A stretch of DNA of 34,134 nucleotides from an uncultured Saprospiraceae bacterium (GCA_937921825.1 CAKZVK010000033.1:1-34134); one strand, 5' to 3'. Shown: positions 16,412 to 25,882, counted from the stretch's first letter. Translations and numbers: made by a program. The notes: generated from the letters alone by a model not told the origin.

Positions 16412-16637
16412 ATGAGGTATACGTAACAATTTCTCTAAGAATCTATCCAATCCATAAATTATTTTACCTTTTCCCTACATACAATGATTGGGTCGTCTAG
16501 CGTGGTCTTGACCTCTATCTTCAATCGATTATTCAAGTAGGGATGAAAGGCATTTCAGCTGACCTGTAAACAATCTGAGTTGAATTGTAATTTATTAAGG
16601 TGTCAGCAGGAGCTAATGTTTGTTATACCTTTAGAGC

Positions 16638-17054
16638 ATGAGTACATTGATAACTAATAGACCTTTGGTGATATACGATGGACAGTGTAAGCTGTGTAGT
16701 CGGTCTATTCAGTTTATACTCAGAAATGAAAGTGATAAAGCACTTGTATTTACCACCACAGAAAGTAGCTATGCTAGGCAGATATTAGCCACTCATGCAC
16801 TGCAACCTTATGACGATTCTATCTTCTACTATTCTAAGTCCAAAGGATTGCTCAAGGAAAGTGCTGCGGCTCTGGCAATCGTAGAGCATTTGAAGTGGCC
16901 TCTCAAAGCCTTATTAGTGCTGAAACTCGTGCCTGGCTTTATCCGGAATACTATCTACAAATGGATCGCCCGAAATAGATATGGATGGTTCGGTAAGACA
17001 AAGGAAAAGTGCCTTGTGCCTGCTCCTCAGGATCTTGAAAGATTTATTGATTAG
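16638..17054 (+). CDS. DCC-family (DUF393) thiol-disulphide oxidoreductase-like protein
   Basis: 138 aa with the defining motif YDGQCKLCSRSIQFILRN near the N-terminus: Asp14, Cys17, Cys20, in a DxxCxxC arrangement. The rest matches the family (DDSIFYYSKSKGLLKESAAA, then LVLKLVPGFIRNTIYKWIARNRYGWFG). There is no signal peptide, so it is probably cytoplasmic or membrane-peripheral. Family members are predicted redox proteins with a thioredoxin-like fold, without an agreed substrate. Its 3' end overlaps the 3' end of the convergent gene by 11 bases. Confidence 0.9.
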   Translation: MSTLITNRPLVIYDGQCKLCSRSIQFILRNESDKALVFTTTESSYARQILATHALQPYDDSIFYYSKSKGLLKESAAALAIVEHLKWPLKALLVLKLVPGFIRNTIYKWIARNRYGWFGKTKEKCLVPAPQDLERFID

Positions 17055-19566
17055 TAAATTTTGTCAGCCAGAGGTTTTCTATCTGGTTATCTAATCTGAT
17101 AGAAAGAAGATATGAGCTTGCTGCAAATTTGTTCATTATATCACCTAGTGGCAAAAGGTGTTGACCTGATTTCAGACTATAGCTATCTGATTGATACAAA
17201 AGCTCACCAGTTGGGTAGTAGAGGCTGTACTCTACCTTGTGACTCTTGTCCAAGTAGAGGTGAATCTTCGAGTGGGTCTGAACAGGGTTTTGCAGTACTG
17301 AAAGTCTGTAGCTTATGGCTTTTTCTGGATGTTCTTCTGTGCTGACACCACGTCTAAAATCACTCCAAGGTCTTGCTTGTTTTATACTCAGTTGATTCTC
17401 CTCTGTTATTTTAAATTCTATTTCCATAGCAAAGTCTTCGTGATCATCTGCCTCGTAGAGTAGTTCGAATTCGTCATGGATGACTTTCATATAATCGCGG
17501 AGTAGATTGATCTGAGCTTCACTCAATAGTAGTTCACCACTATTGACTTGATTAGAAGATCTCAGCAGTATGTAGTTAGCAATACTGGTATCTAGTGGTA
17601 AGATGAGTTCTTCGGGTATAGAGTTGGCATTTGGATTAGTAACCAGATCTTCTCCTAGTTGGGTATTGACATAGTAGCTGTCATCAGTTTCGTAGATAGG
17701 ATCGGTTGTGACGGCGACACCATTGGCTTTTTCGTTAGAGTAGTTGGGGTGACATAGGACTCCCATTGCTGTCTGAAGATGATCTATTCTATAGAAAGAT
17801 CTTTCTTCGAAAGCGCGAAAATTCCAGATGCTCGCGTACACTTGCTTGATAGACTTTGCGATGTGCCCCTCGTCAGGATGTTGGGTTTTAGAGTCATAGA
17901 GACCTGCGCCAGAAAAACCTGGTAAGTCTTCATTGTTAGTGCTAGACCGACATCTTACAGAAGTACCCTGAGGAAACGACTTGTGCATTTCATCTAGTTC
18001 TGCGAGCATCCAGTCAGGCATGTCACCATCTTTGATGCTGTCTCTAAAGTCCTTTAGTGCTTCTTTCTGATAGTCTAGATCAGAATTGAATTGATTATCA
18101 TTGAAGAGTTCTGTAATGAGATCATAGAATCCATTGTGCTTCATGAATTCATCATAGAAGTAGAACGGTACGCCGTATCCGTCAGGAATGGTGCCGTCCT
18201 CAAAATTAAATTGGTGCATAACTGCGACATTGGTACACTTGACACCAAATTTATCTGAGTCTTCAAAGTTTATTTCTTCTAATGGAAGGATAGCTTGCTG
18301 TGACAAATCCCTAAGTGGAAATTGAGTACTCTTAGGACGTAGATCTTCAAAGTAGGCATCCACTGCTTCTCGAGTACTTTCAGCTAGAGTAAAAGAAGAG
18401 GGCTCAGTTTTGTAGTACACGAATTTGTCTAAGAGGTCTGCTATTCTCGCAGAATCCAATACAGATCTGACGAATGCATTTGGCGCTTTGTCTTGTATCG
18501 CTCGGAGGTTAATATGTGATAGTGGTGTCTGTGGTACAGTACTGATGATCCCTGCTATCCTTGAGAGGTCATTGGGTAGTTGCTCTAGTATGACGACGTC
18601 TCTTGGGTTGGGTTCTTCGCCAGGATTGAGTATGGTTAGGATACCGTAACCTTCCTCTAGATTGAACGGGAGGTAATCAAAGTCTGCATAAAGATCACTT
18701 TCGTAGAGTAAGCAGACTCTGGAATTATCATAGAGACTCATTTCCATTTCTACCACATCTAGAGCAGCGGGCATAGGGTAGTAACAAAAGTTGTTTTCTA
18801 GAAAAGGCATATTGGCTGCAAGTAATTCTTGTACTTGTTGTATTCGCTCAAAAGGGAAACGATCATTAGGCTGAAATCTAAATCTGTAAGTGCCATTCTT
18901 GCCTGAGGCCGCCATGATATCGGGGTGGAAGACAATCTGCCCTCTGAAATGAGTGGTGTTGAGTGGACTCGGTAAGGAAGCCGCAGCTTCAAAATCTGCA
19001 TGATTTATATGACTGTTAGAGTTTAGGAAAAACAGCATCGTAGTGAGGCCATCATCTACCAGGTAGAATTTTATAACCTCTAGATTTTCTAGCGTATCTC
19101 CAAAGACATCTATACGACGTCTAAATGATAGATCATGAAATGTCTCCTCTGATCCCAAGTGGACGACACCATCTTCATACGGAACTTGGTAGCCTGGATT
19201 GAATGGACTCAAAGCATTGGCTTGTTCATATTCGATGAGATCATTTATGCCATCGTTATCTACATCTAGTGGGGTAGCTAGAGGTACTTTGATTACAGAG
19301 TAGGCAGCCTCCTCATAAGCGGCCAGAGCCTCTGTGATAATTGTAGGGTTACCATCACCGATGACCATTCTTGTGGGCATCTGATAATCACCAGTCTCCG
19401 AAGCATAGAGCAGGTAGTAATGATCCGCCTCAGTATCTATTCCTATTTCTGCTTGTCCAGCAGCATTAATTGTGTAACTCTTTATAGGGACTTCTTGCGC
19501 AAGTATCGTACTGCAGAAACCCAATAACAACAGAGTCAGGAAAGAATATAGAGCTCTATTTATCAT
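17044..19566 (-). CDS. Secreted dikinase-like protein: phosphohistidine plus PEP/pyruvate (ATP-binding) domain, T9SS tail
   Basis: 840 aa with a clear signal peptide (MINRALYSFLTLLLLGFCST, cleavage near ILAQ). A Ca-binding-like loop DVDNDGINDLIEY lies near residue 101. Around 325-370, AGIISTVPQTPLSHINLRA (His351) matches the phosphohistidine swivel motif of PEP-utilising enzymes. Around 430-740 comes the PPDK N-terminal ATP-binding domain: VRCRSSTNNEDLPGFSGAG, GVAVTTDPI, and MEIEFKITEENQLSIKQARP. Phosphohistidine before ATP-binding domain is the order of glucan water dikinase, the reverse of PEP synthase. Residues from about 755 form a T9SS type A sorting domain (LSVLQNPVQ to LTKFTNQ). The enzyme would face the outside, where ATP is scarce, so its substrate is open. 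Confidence 0.8.
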   Translation of the reverse strand: MINRALYSFLTLLLLGFCSTILAQEVPIKSYTINAAGQAEIGIDTEADHYYLLYASETGDYQMPTRMVIGDGNPTIITEALAAYEEAAYSVIKVPLATPLDVDNDGINDLIEYEQANALSPFNPGYQVPYEDGVVHLGSEETFHDLSFRRRIDVFGDTLENLEVIKFYLVDDGLTTMLFFLNSNSHINHADFEAAASLPSPLNTTHFRGQIVFHPDIMAASGKNGTYRFRFQPNDRFPFERIQQVQELLAANMPFLENNFCYYPMPAALDVVEMEMSLYDNSRVCLLYESDLYADFDYLPFNLEEGYGILTILNPGEEPNPRDVVILEQLPNDLSRIAGIISTVPQTPLSHINLRAIQDKAPNAFVRSVLDSARIADLLDKFVYYKTEPSSFTLAESTREAVDAYFEDLRPKSTQFPLRDLSQQAILPLEEINFEDSDKFGVKCTNVAVMHQFNFEDGTIPDGYGVPFYFYDEFMKHNGFYDLITELFNDNQFNSDLDYQKEALKDFRDSIKDGDMPDWMLAELDEMHKSFPQGTSVRCRSSTNNEDLPGFSGAGLYDSKTQHPDEGHIAKSIKQVYASIWNFRAFEERSFYRIDHLQTAMGVLCHPNYSNEKANGVAVTTDPIYETDDSYYVNTQLGEDLVTNPNANSIPEELILPLDTSIANYILLRSSNQVNSGELLLSEAQINLLRDYMKVIHDEFELLYEADDHEDFAMEIEFKITEENQLSIKQARPWSDFRRGVSTEEHPEKAISYRLSVLQNPVQTHSKIHLYLDKSHKVEYSLYYPTGELLYQSDSYSLKSGQHLLPLGDIMNKFAASSYLLSIRLDNQIENLWLTKFTNQ

Positions 19567-19780
19567 ACCTACAAAGTAACAAATTAACTACTGTGTGAGG
19601 CTGCATAATAGCGACAATTAGCCTTTAATCTAAGACTTGTAAAAGCTGTAGAATCCTGATGTGTCCTGTGATTAGGACTACACCTTGATTGAGCATTTAC
19701 TTTCTTGGAGAGATGCATACAGGAGGACCTATGGCAGCTTTGGCTATCAGTATCCCGAGCTTATAGTTTTCTTTCTAAGA

Positions 19781-21127
19781 CTATATACAACCTAAGTCTA
19801 CTCTAGATAACACGTCGTTGTTAGGAAAGCAATTGCCTGAGGGCAAAGACGTCGGATTGTATCTTTCTAGATTAGGATCGTAGAGTGCATTCTCTATGAA
19901 GTCAGTGAGTAATCTTATTTGCAGCTCATTAAGATCTAGAGGTATAAAGTCTTCTGATAAAGCATCTTCAGGTACTCTCTCGTTTTCCGCCAGTGCATTA
20001 TTCTTATATCTAATGACTTCTTCTACAGAACTGAAAGAACTACCATGCCCCAGGAAAGGAGAGTCTTTAAGATTATAAAGTTGTGGTACTTTGAATTTAT
20101 AGTTGTCAGCATCCACCTTGGTAAATCCACCTCTACCCAGATTTACATTATCCGTTATAGCGGTATTGATACTAACAGAATTATCTACAAGGTCTTTCAT
20201 TCCTAAAGCATGAAATTCCATTGAGTTCAATGCTGGTCCATCATGGCACTTACCGCAGCCATGCTTGAAGAAAATGACAGCACCACTTTTTTGGTTTTCA
20301 GTCATCGCTGACTTTTCGCCTTTGAGCCATCTTTGGAAAGGGCTTTCTGTTGCCAATAATGTTCTCTCATAAGTTGCAATAGCTAGGCCCGCATTGACTA
20401 GTGTATATCTTTCATCTTCAGGGATATTAAAGAAGGCAAGGTCAAAGAGTTCTTTATATGCTGTAGAAGAAATAAATTCTTCATCTATAGAAAGACCGAA
20501 TCTATGTACATCTAGACCAGCGATAGCTTGTGTCTCAGTACCTTCGAATCCTAACTTGTTTACAGCTAGAGGTGTATCTTCTTTCCATTGGGCTTCTGTG
20601 CCTTCATTGAGCGCAGTACCACCAAACTGACCGTTCCATAGAACATTGGTCTGGAAAGCAATATTTAGTGCAGAAGGTGTTCTGATTGGTTGCACATCCA
20701 TAAGTTCTTTTGAACAAAGTGGATTGAATATTCTTCCTTCTCCTGCGAGACCAAATCCTAATCCACCATCACCGATCCCCTGTGGCACATTGGCCTGGAA
20801 GCCGGCAGCAGCATGGTGACAGGAGGCGCAAGAATAAGTATTTATAGTTTCGGGAAATTCTGGTTTTATACCCAGTGCTGTTTCGTGGAACAACAGTTTA
20901 CCCAATTCCACCTTTGTTCTTGTAAGTGGGTTTTTGGGATCTTGAGGTATTTCAGAGTAGAGAGATGGCAGTGTATAGTGAGCAAGGCTTCCTCCTAAGT
21001 CTTCTAGCATAAAGGTGAGCTCAGCGTCTTTATCCAGATGCTCTGAAGGGTTAATATTTCCGTCACTATTACAGGCGATGATGAACAATAAGGACATCAA
21101 AATACCGCTTAAATATACTTTTAACAT
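19781..21127 (-). CDS. Di-haem cytochrome c peroxidase (MauG/CcpA family) lipoprotein
   Basis: 448 aa. The N-terminus carries a lipobox (LLFIIAC), so the mature protein is lipid-anchored. Two haem c attachment motifs are present: CASCH at residues 100-104 and CGKCH at 291-295, about 190 residues apart as in di-haem peroxidases. Flanking family blocks include RTPSALNIAFQTNVLWNGQF and KVPQLYNLKDSPFLGHG. The likely role is reduction of hydrogen peroxide with electrons from the respiratory chain, or MauG-like oxidation of an unknown partner. It is longer than classical CcpA (about 320-350 aa), with insertions around residues 180-215. It is downstream of guaB on the same strand but 122 bases away, with its own candidate promoter. 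Confidence 0.92.
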   Translation of the reverse strand: MLKVYLSGILMSLLFIIACNSDGNINPSEHLDKDAELTFMLEDLGGSLAHYTLPSLYSEIPQDPKNPLTRTKVELGKLLFHETALGIKPEFPETINTYSCASCHHAAAGFQANVPQGIGDGGLGFGLAGEGRIFNPLCSKELMDVQPIRTPSALNIAFQTNVLWNGQFGGTALNEGTEAQWKEDTPLAVNKLGFEGTETQAIAGLDVHRFGLSIDEEFISSTAYKELFDLAFFNIPEDERYTLVNAGLAIATYERTLLATESPFQRWLKGEKSAMTENQKSGAVIFFKHGCGKCHDGPALNSMEFHALGMKDLVDNSVSINTAITDNVNLGRGGFTKVDADNYKFKVPQLYNLKDSPFLGHGSSFSSVEEVIRYKNNALAENERVPEDALSEDFIPLDLNELQIRLLTDFIENALYDPNLERYNPTSLPSGNCFPNNDVLSRVDLGCI

Positions 21128-21146
21128 AATTCTGTTCTTCAGCGGA

Positions 21147-21172
21147 CAAAATTATATATAATAAAGCTTCAA
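21147..21172 (-). promoter_or_regulatory. Candidate promoter of the di-haem peroxidase gene
   Basis: On the minus strand, TAATTTTG (21154 to 21147) fits the -7 consensus. A TTG at 21172 to 21170 lies 15 bases upstream, shorter than ideal. The predicted leader is about 16 bases. Confidence 0.35.
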
Positions 21173-21226
21173 TGTTGAGACTTTAACTTATTCGGGAGTT
21201 GATAATTGGTCACCTACTAGACTTTT

Positions 21227-21250
21227 AGAATAGTAACAGTTACCTATTCT
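21227..21250 (-). terminator. Hairpin just after guaB, possible terminator
   Basis: AGAATAGTA and TAC-C-TATTCT form a nearly perfect hairpin (one bulged C) touching the last base of the guaB stop codon. On the guaB strand it is followed by A residues rather than U, so termination would have to be Rho-assisted. It may instead be a 3'-end stabiliser. Confidence 0.3.
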
Positions 21251-22719
21251 TATCTTGTATAGTTAGGCGCCTCCTTAGTAATTGTGATGTTGTGAGGATG
21301 ACTCTCATGTATTCCTGCAGCTGACATTTTTACCATTTGGGCATTTTTGAGGGCCTCTATATTTGCAGCGCCTACATAGCCCATTCCTGCTCTCAGACCA
21401 CCTATGTACTGAACCATTACTTCAGCCACAGTACCTTTGAAGGGTAATCTGCCCTCTATTCCTTCTGGTACCAGTTTTCTAACATTATCTTCTTCCTCTT
21501 GGAAATATCTGTCTTTTGATCCCTGCTGCATAGCTCCTAAAGATCCCATACCTCGGTAGACTTTGAATTTTCTTCCTTGGAACAGTATCGTTTCTCCAGG
21601 AGCTTCTTCTGTTCCTGCAAATAGAGAACCAGCCATTATGCAGTCTGCTCCGGCGGCTATGGCCTTGCCGATATCTCCTGTGTACTTTATGCCTCCATCA
21701 CCGATGATAGGAACGCCGGTACCTTTGAGACCTTCTGCGGCATTCATGATAGCACTGAGTTGGGGTACTCCCACACCTGCTACTATACGTGTCGTGCAGA
21801 TACTTCCTGGTCCTATCCCGACTTTTACAGCATCTGCTCCTGCATCTGCAAGTGCTTTGGCTGCTTCTGCAGTTGCAATATTGCCTCCGATCACTTGTAG
21901 ATCTGGAAAATGATTTTTAATACTCGTAACCATATTTAGGACACCTTGTGAGTGACCATGTGCTGTATCTACGGTAATCACATCCACATCCACATTGACT
22001 AGAGCTTGGACTCTATCCATGGTATCTTTTGCAATACCTACTGCTGCACCTACGATTAGACGTCCATGACTATCTTTTGCTGAGTTAGGATAGTCTTTTA
22101 CCTTCATGATATCCTTGTAGGTAATCAGGCCTACTAGCTTTTTATTATCATCGACGACAGGGAGCTTTTCTATCTTATGTTTCTGGAGAATGTCTTGTGC
22201 TTCTTTCAGCGTTGTCCCCTGAGGAGCTGTGATAAGATTTTCCACTGTCATCAGACTCTTTATAGGCTTGTCGTTATTGGTTTCGAATCTTAGATCTCTA
22301 TTAGTCAGAATACCTATCAGCTGGCTCTGGTCATCTACGACTGGGATACCGCCTATCTTATAAGTGTTCATGAGTTTCTGTGCATCTGACACTTTTGCAT
22401 CTATAGATAAGGTCACAGGATCTATGATCATACCACTTTCTGATCGCTTTACCTTTCTTACATGTTCTGCCTGCTGATCTATAGACATATTCTTATGCAC
22501 TAGACCTATGCCTCCAGCTCTAGCCATTGCTATGGCTAGCCTATATTCTGTAACAGTATCCATAGCCGCAGAGACTACTGGGATATTTATCTTAAGATCT
22601 TTAGTGATTCTGGTCTGAAGATTTACTTCATTCGGTAAGACATCAGAATAAGCAGGAACAAGAAGGACGTCATCGAATGTGAGGGCTTCTCTGAATTGTG
22701 TTGAAAAGTTTGTTTCCAT
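21250..22719 (-). CDS. guaB: Inosine-5'-monophosphate dehydrogenase
   Basis: 489 aa from the ATG at 22719; an in-frame TTG two codons upstream is less likely. The N-terminal block [19 protein letters not shown] is canonical. Residues about 95-215 hold two CBS domains ([15 protein letters not shown] and [15 protein letters not shown]). The catalytic loop [11 protein letters not shown] places the nucleophilic Cys at 308, followed by [20 protein letters not shown] and the flap [12 protein letters not shown] with the segment after it. The enzyme oxidises IMP to XMP with NAD, the committed step to guanine nucleotides. A divergent tadA lies upstream. A minus-strand TAGATTTG (22730 to 22723) abuts the start codon. 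Confidence 0.97.
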   Translation of the reverse strand: METNFSTQFREALTFDDVLLVPAYSDVLPNEVNLQTRITKDLKINIPVVSAAMDTVTEYRLAIAMARAGGIGLVHKNMSIDQQAEHVRKVKRSESGMIIDPVTLSIDAKVSDAQKLMNTYKIGGIPVVDDQSQLIGILTNRDLRFETNNDKPIKSLMTVENLITAPQGTTLKEAQDILQKHKIEKLPVVDDNKKLVGLITYKDIMKVKDYPNSAKDSHGRLIVGAAVGIAKDTMDRVQALVNVDVDVITVDTAHGHSQGVLNMVTSIKNHFPDLQVIGGNIATAEAAKALADAGADAVKVGIGPGSICTTRIVAGVGVPQLSAIMNAAEGLKGTGVPIIGDGGIKYTGDIGKAIAAGADCIMAGSLFAGTEEAPGETILFQGRKFKVYRGMGSLGAMQQGSKDRYFQEEEDNVRKLVPEGIEGRLPFKGTVAEVMVQYIGGLRAGMGYVGAANIEALKNAQMVKMSAAGIHESHPHNITITKEAPNYTR

Positions 22720-22826
22720 GTGCAAATCTATTAAAACTGCCTCAAATAATCCTGCTTAAAAATGAATTGAATTTTAATTCTCTTATATTTTTACAGCTTC
22801 ATATTTATAATCCCTTATTAGAGAGT

Positions 22827-23270
22827 ATGCTTACAGTATTTTCAGATGATAATTTTATGAAAAAGGCCATCCAAGAGGCTGAGACCGCTGCTAGTCTGGG
22901 TGAGGTTCCAGTAGGCGCAGTTATCGTCTGTAACAATGCGGTGATTGCCAAGGCGCATAACCACGTAGAAAAGCTGCATGATATTACTGCCCATGCGGAG
23001 ATACTGGCCATCACAGCAGCCTCTAATTATCTAGGAAGTAAATATCTTGAGGATTGCACTCTATATGTCACCTTAGAGCCTTGTGTAATGTGTGCTGGCG
23101 CTATAAAATGGGCACGATTGGGTAGAGTGGTCTACGGGGCCTCAGATGACAAAGGGGGATTTATGAAATATGGAAAAGAACTGCTCCATCCCTCTACCAA
23201 GTTAGAGTTCGGCATACAAAATGAGAGATGCTCGGAAATGCTGAAGAACTTCTTTAAGGCAAAACGCTAA
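22827..23270 (+). CDS. tadA: tRNA-specific adenosine deaminase (nucleoside deaminase)
   Basis: 147 aa from the ATG at 22827. An upstream extension to 22698 adds 43 residues without family similarity and runs into the guaB start region. The zinc deaminase motifs are HAE (His56, Glu58) and PCVMC (Cys86, Cys89), with GEVPVGAVIV before and SDDKGGF after. TadA converts A34 to inosine in tRNA-Arg(ACG). The length and the motif ARLGRVVYGASD fit TadA better than guanine or cytosine deaminase, although guanine deaminases share much of this pattern. Confidence 0.9.
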   Translation: MLTVFSDDNFMKKAIQEAETAASLGEVPVGAVIVCNNAVIAKAHNHVEKLHDITAHAEILAITAASNYLGSKYLEDCTLYVTLEPCVMCAGAIKWARLGRVVYGASDDKGGFMKYGKELLHPSTKLEFGIQNERCSEMLKNFFKAKR

Positions 23271-23443
23271 GCTGACTAAGAGCCGGGATTGGCGACCTTC
23301 AATAATAAGATGCCACCATTCTGGTTAATTCCATGTTAATCCTCTAGTTAAAAAGTCTTAAGAATCTAATACTGATTAAACTCTATTATAACTTTCTTAT
23401 CCAAGAAGCTATACGCTTTTATTAATTATATAAACCTATCGAC

Positions 23444-23989
23444 ATGAAAGCATCAGCAAGAATCTTCACGTTATTTATACTTACTCTCCTTTTTAGTTCA
23501 TGTGGAAAACAACTGACATACTTTACCCAGAATCTATATGACGAATATGGCTGGAGTGAAGCTGAACTGAAGAGAATCCAATTTTATGTCTCTCAGGATA
23601 TACAGTTATATAGGAGTCTAGAAGGAGGGAATTCTACTATAGAAGATGGCCAGATAAAAATCAAAAGTAGACGAAAGGTAGATGAGATCACGATCAAAGC
23701 AGGGACACCAGGTACTCTGATATTTTCCCCTAAAGAAGATCGATATGCAGTGAGTTTTGATGATTCTGGGGCTTATCTCATGTTCGGCCCAGGAAAGAAA
23801 ACTAGAGGTCGTTATACACTAAGGGCTAAGGAGTGGAAAGCTAGAGGCCAGGGTGGTATAGTAACCTATGATAACGCAGAATATTTTACCAATACTGAAA
23901 GTGCTTATGCGGCCTTAATGGTAGATCTTAGAAAGGCTAGAAAATCAGTGGTCAAAAAAGAAACTGCTTCAGGCAGAAAGGTAAATTAG
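23444..23989 (+). CDS. Predicted lipoprotein, function unknown
   Basis: 181 aa with a lipobox LFSSC near residues 17-21. The mature part starts GKQLTYFTQNLYDEYGWSEA and contains a stretch IQFYVSQDIQLYRSLEGGNS, then basic residues (IKSRRKVDEITIKAGTPG) and beta-rich segments to SVVKKETASGRKVN. I have seen similar short lipoproteins across Bacteroidota (from memory) but know no function. It lies between tadA and the gamma-carbonic-anhydrase-like gene, on the same strand but 173 bases after tadA. The 55-base gap to the next gene would allow co-transcription downstream. Confidence 0.8.
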   Translation: MKASARIFTLFILTLLFSSCGKQLTYFTQNLYDEYGWSEAELKRIQFYVSQDIQLYRSLEGGNSTIEDGQIKIKSRRKVDEITIKAGTPGTLIFSPKEDRYAVSFDDSGAYLMFGPGKKTRGRYTLRAKEWKARGQGGIVTYDNAEYFTNTESAYAALMVDLRKARKSVVKKETASGRKVN

Positions 23990-24044
23990 AAAGTAGTCAC
24001 TGTGTAAGCTTTGATTCTCGTAGTGCTTGCTTTATCTTGCTTCC

Positions 24045-24641
24045 ATGATATATGCATTCAAAGGCTTTACGCCAGTAGTACACGAGTCCTCATTTGTCCA
24101 TCCCTTAGCGGCTGTTACTGGTAATGTAATCATAGGCAAAGATGTATACATTGGACCCGGGGCAGCTATCAGAGGAGACTGGGGTGGTATAGTGATAAAA
24201 GATGGTTGCAATGTGCAGGAGAACTGCACGATTCATATGTTTCCGGGCATAGTAGTTACTCTAGCAGAATCGGCACATATAGGACATGGTGCAATTATAC
24301 ATGGAGCTCAAGTCGGTAAGAATTGTCTAGTGGGTATGAATGCCGTTATTATGGATAATGTAATCCTAGGAGATGAATGCATCGTAGGTGCTCTCTCTTT
24401 TCTAAAAGCTAATTCCGAATGGGAGAATCGAAGCCTCATAGCAGGCAACCCAGCCAAAGTTATCAAGCCCGTCACAGATGAAATGATTGCTTGGAAGACT
24501 AAGGGTACGCAGTTGTATCAGACCTTACCTGCTGACTGTCACGAACATCTAATAGCTACAGAACCTTTAAGGACGATTCCAGATAATCAGCCGACACAAG
24601 AATCTCTTTATAGTACCTGGAACGAGATAAAGCAGAGCTAG
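24045..24641 (+). CDS. Gamma-carbonic-anhydrase-like/PaaY-CaiE family hexapeptide-repeat protein
   Basis: 198 aa from the ATG at 24045 (MIYAFKGFTPVV); the extension to 24027 adds six residues. The body is a left-handed beta helix of hexapeptide repeats (VIIGKDVYIGPGAAIRGDWG). The metal-site histidines of the gamma-class are present: one in NCTIHMF, and two in HIGHGAIIHG. The FPGIVVTLAE insertion and the length match the PaaY/CaiE branch, whose members act as thioesterases or carbonic anhydrases. The C-terminal helix (TDEMIAWKTKGTQLYQ) is family-typical. It ends two bases before queG and is probably translated with it. Exact substrate undecided. Confidence 0.88.
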   Translation: MIYAFKGFTPVVHESSFVHPLAAVTGNVIIGKDVYIGPGAAIRGDWGGIVIKDGCNVQENCTIHMFPGIVVTLAESAHIGHGAIIHGAQVGKNCLVGMNAVIMDNVILGDECIVGALSFLKANSEWENRSLIAGNPAKVIKPVTDEMIAWKTKGTQLYQTLPADCHEHLIATEPLRTIPDNQPTQESLYSTWNEIKQS

Positions 24642-24643
24642 GA

Positions 24644-25582
24644 ATGCTGACCCCCATAGAGAAGTCCAAGTGGATCAAGCAAAAGGCAATAGAATATGGC
24701 TTTTCTGAAGTAGGCATAGCTAAGGCAGAGTTCCTAGCAGAGGAAGCTGAAAGACTAAAGGACTGGCTCAGCAAGGGCTACCATGGTAAGATGAGCTACA
24801 TGGAGAATCATTTCGATAAGCGAACCGATCCCCGATTGCTAGTAGAGCAGGCAAAATCTGTAGTCTGTTTTAGTTATAACTATTTTCCAAAAGAAGAGAT
24901 TCATAATGAGAAGGCTAAGCTGGCGAAGTATGCTTACGGTAGAGACTACCATAAGGTTATAAAAAAGAAATTAAAGCTGCTCTTCAAAGAAATGAATGAA
25001 TGCTTTGGCCCAGTCGAAGGTCGTTTCTTTGTAGACAGTGCTCCTGTCATGGAACGGGAATGGGCTAAGCGAGCAGGCTTAGGTTGGGTAGGCAAGAATA
25101 CACTTATTATAAATCCTAAGAAGGGGTCTTTTTTCTTTCTCGCAGAGATGATTATAGATCAGGAATTAGAATATGATCAGCCTATTTCTGATTACTGTGG
25201 TACTTGTACTAAATGTATAGATGCGTGCCCTACAGCAGCTATAAAGGAATCGGGTTATGAGCTAGACGCCTCTAGGTGTATCAGCTATCTAACAATAGAA
25301 CTGAAGGATGAAAAGCTCCCGGCAGAGTTTCAGCCTGAAATGGAGAATTGGGTTTTTGGTTGTGATATTTGCCAAGATGTCTGTCCATGGAATCGCTTCT
25401 CAGAGGCGCATGACGAAAAGGATTTTCTGCCCAGAGAGGAACTCGTAAATCTGCAACTGAATCAAGATATGAAAGAAGAGGCTTTTGAAGAAGCATTTGA
25501 GGGTAGTGCAGTAAAGCGAACGGGTTATAAAGGTCTAATGAGAAATATTGACTTCGCCACAGGATCAGATAGCGACGATTAA
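24644..25582 (+). CDS. queG: Epoxyqueuosine reductase
   Basis: 312 aa. The cobalamin-binding N-terminal region includes GYHGKMSYMENHFDKRTDPR, AKSVVCFSYNYFP, YGRDYHKVIKKKL and DSAPVMEREWAKRAGLGWVG. Two 4Fe-4S clusters are seen: CGTCTKCIDACP (Cys185, 188, 191, 195) and CDICQDVCPWN (Cys240, 243, 247), with the extra Cys in SRCISYLTIE. QueG reduces epoxyqueuosine to queuosine in tRNA, the last step of the pathway. The protein lacks the C-terminal HEAT-repeat extension seen in some Firmicute QueG. It is convergent with the DUF2087 gene, stops 9 bases apart. Confidence 0.96.
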   Translation: MLTPIEKSKWIKQKAIEYGFSEVGIAKAEFLAEEAERLKDWLSKGYHGKMSYMENHFDKRTDPRLLVEQAKSVVCFSYNYFPKEEIHNEKAKLAKYAYGRDYHKVIKKKLKLLFKEMNECFGPVEGRFFVDSAPVMEREWAKRAGLGWVGKNTLIINPKKGSFFFLAEMIIDQELEYDQPISDYCGTCTKCIDACPTAAIKESGYELDASRCISYLTIELKDEKLPAEFQPEMENWVFGCDICQDVCPWNRFSEAHDEKDFLPREELVNLQLNQDMKEEAFEEAFEGSAVKRTGYKGLMRNIDFATGSDSDD

Positions 25583-25591
25583 TGATTGCGC

Positions 25592-25882
25592 TTAATTAAC
25601 GTTTAGCCAATACCTTCTACCATCAGTAGTTCTTTTCATGGTTTGAGTGCCGATGAGTAATCGTCTTAAGGTTGCTGGATCATTAAAGGTGTGATATTGA
25701 GTTAGGATATCATTGACTTCTGCTTCTGAGTATTCTTTTTCTTTCTCGAATTTATTTGCAAAAAACAGAATCATTAAGTCCAGTTTCTTCTTTTGCCTCT
25801 TGCCAGGCAGTCTAATAATTCGTCCTTCCTCATTGAGGTAGCTATTCAGTCCAAGGTCAATAGGCGTATTTTTATTTTCCAT
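25592..25882 (-). CDS. DUF2087 domain protein
   Basis: 96 aa from the ATG at 25882 (MENKNTPIDLG). A longer reading from 25915 would run into the promoter palindrome, so I reject it. The core matches DUF2087: YLNEEGRIIRLPGKRQKKKL, LMILFFANKFEKEKEYSEAE, VNDILTQYHTFNDPATLRRL, then DGRRYWL. DUF2087 proteins are small winged-helix-like domains often found alone or behind ArsR-type regulators, and may bind nucleic acid. The gene is divergent from mgsA and shares its promoter region, which suggests it could regulate itself and mgsA; this is inference. Confidence 0.88.
   Translation of the reverse strand: MENKNTPIDLGLNSYLNEEGRIIRLPGKRQKKKLDLMILFFANKFEKEKEYSEAEVNDILTQYHTFNDPATLRRLLIGTQTMKRTTDGRRYWLNVN

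Noticed and set aside
19660-19700. GTCCT/AGGAC hairpin between the dikinase-like and peroxidase genes
   Set aside because: The stem is only 5 bp, with no T tract on either strand.
21563-21913. 116-codon plus-strand ORF
   Set aside because: It lies antisense within guaB and has Pro/Ala-rich shadow composition.
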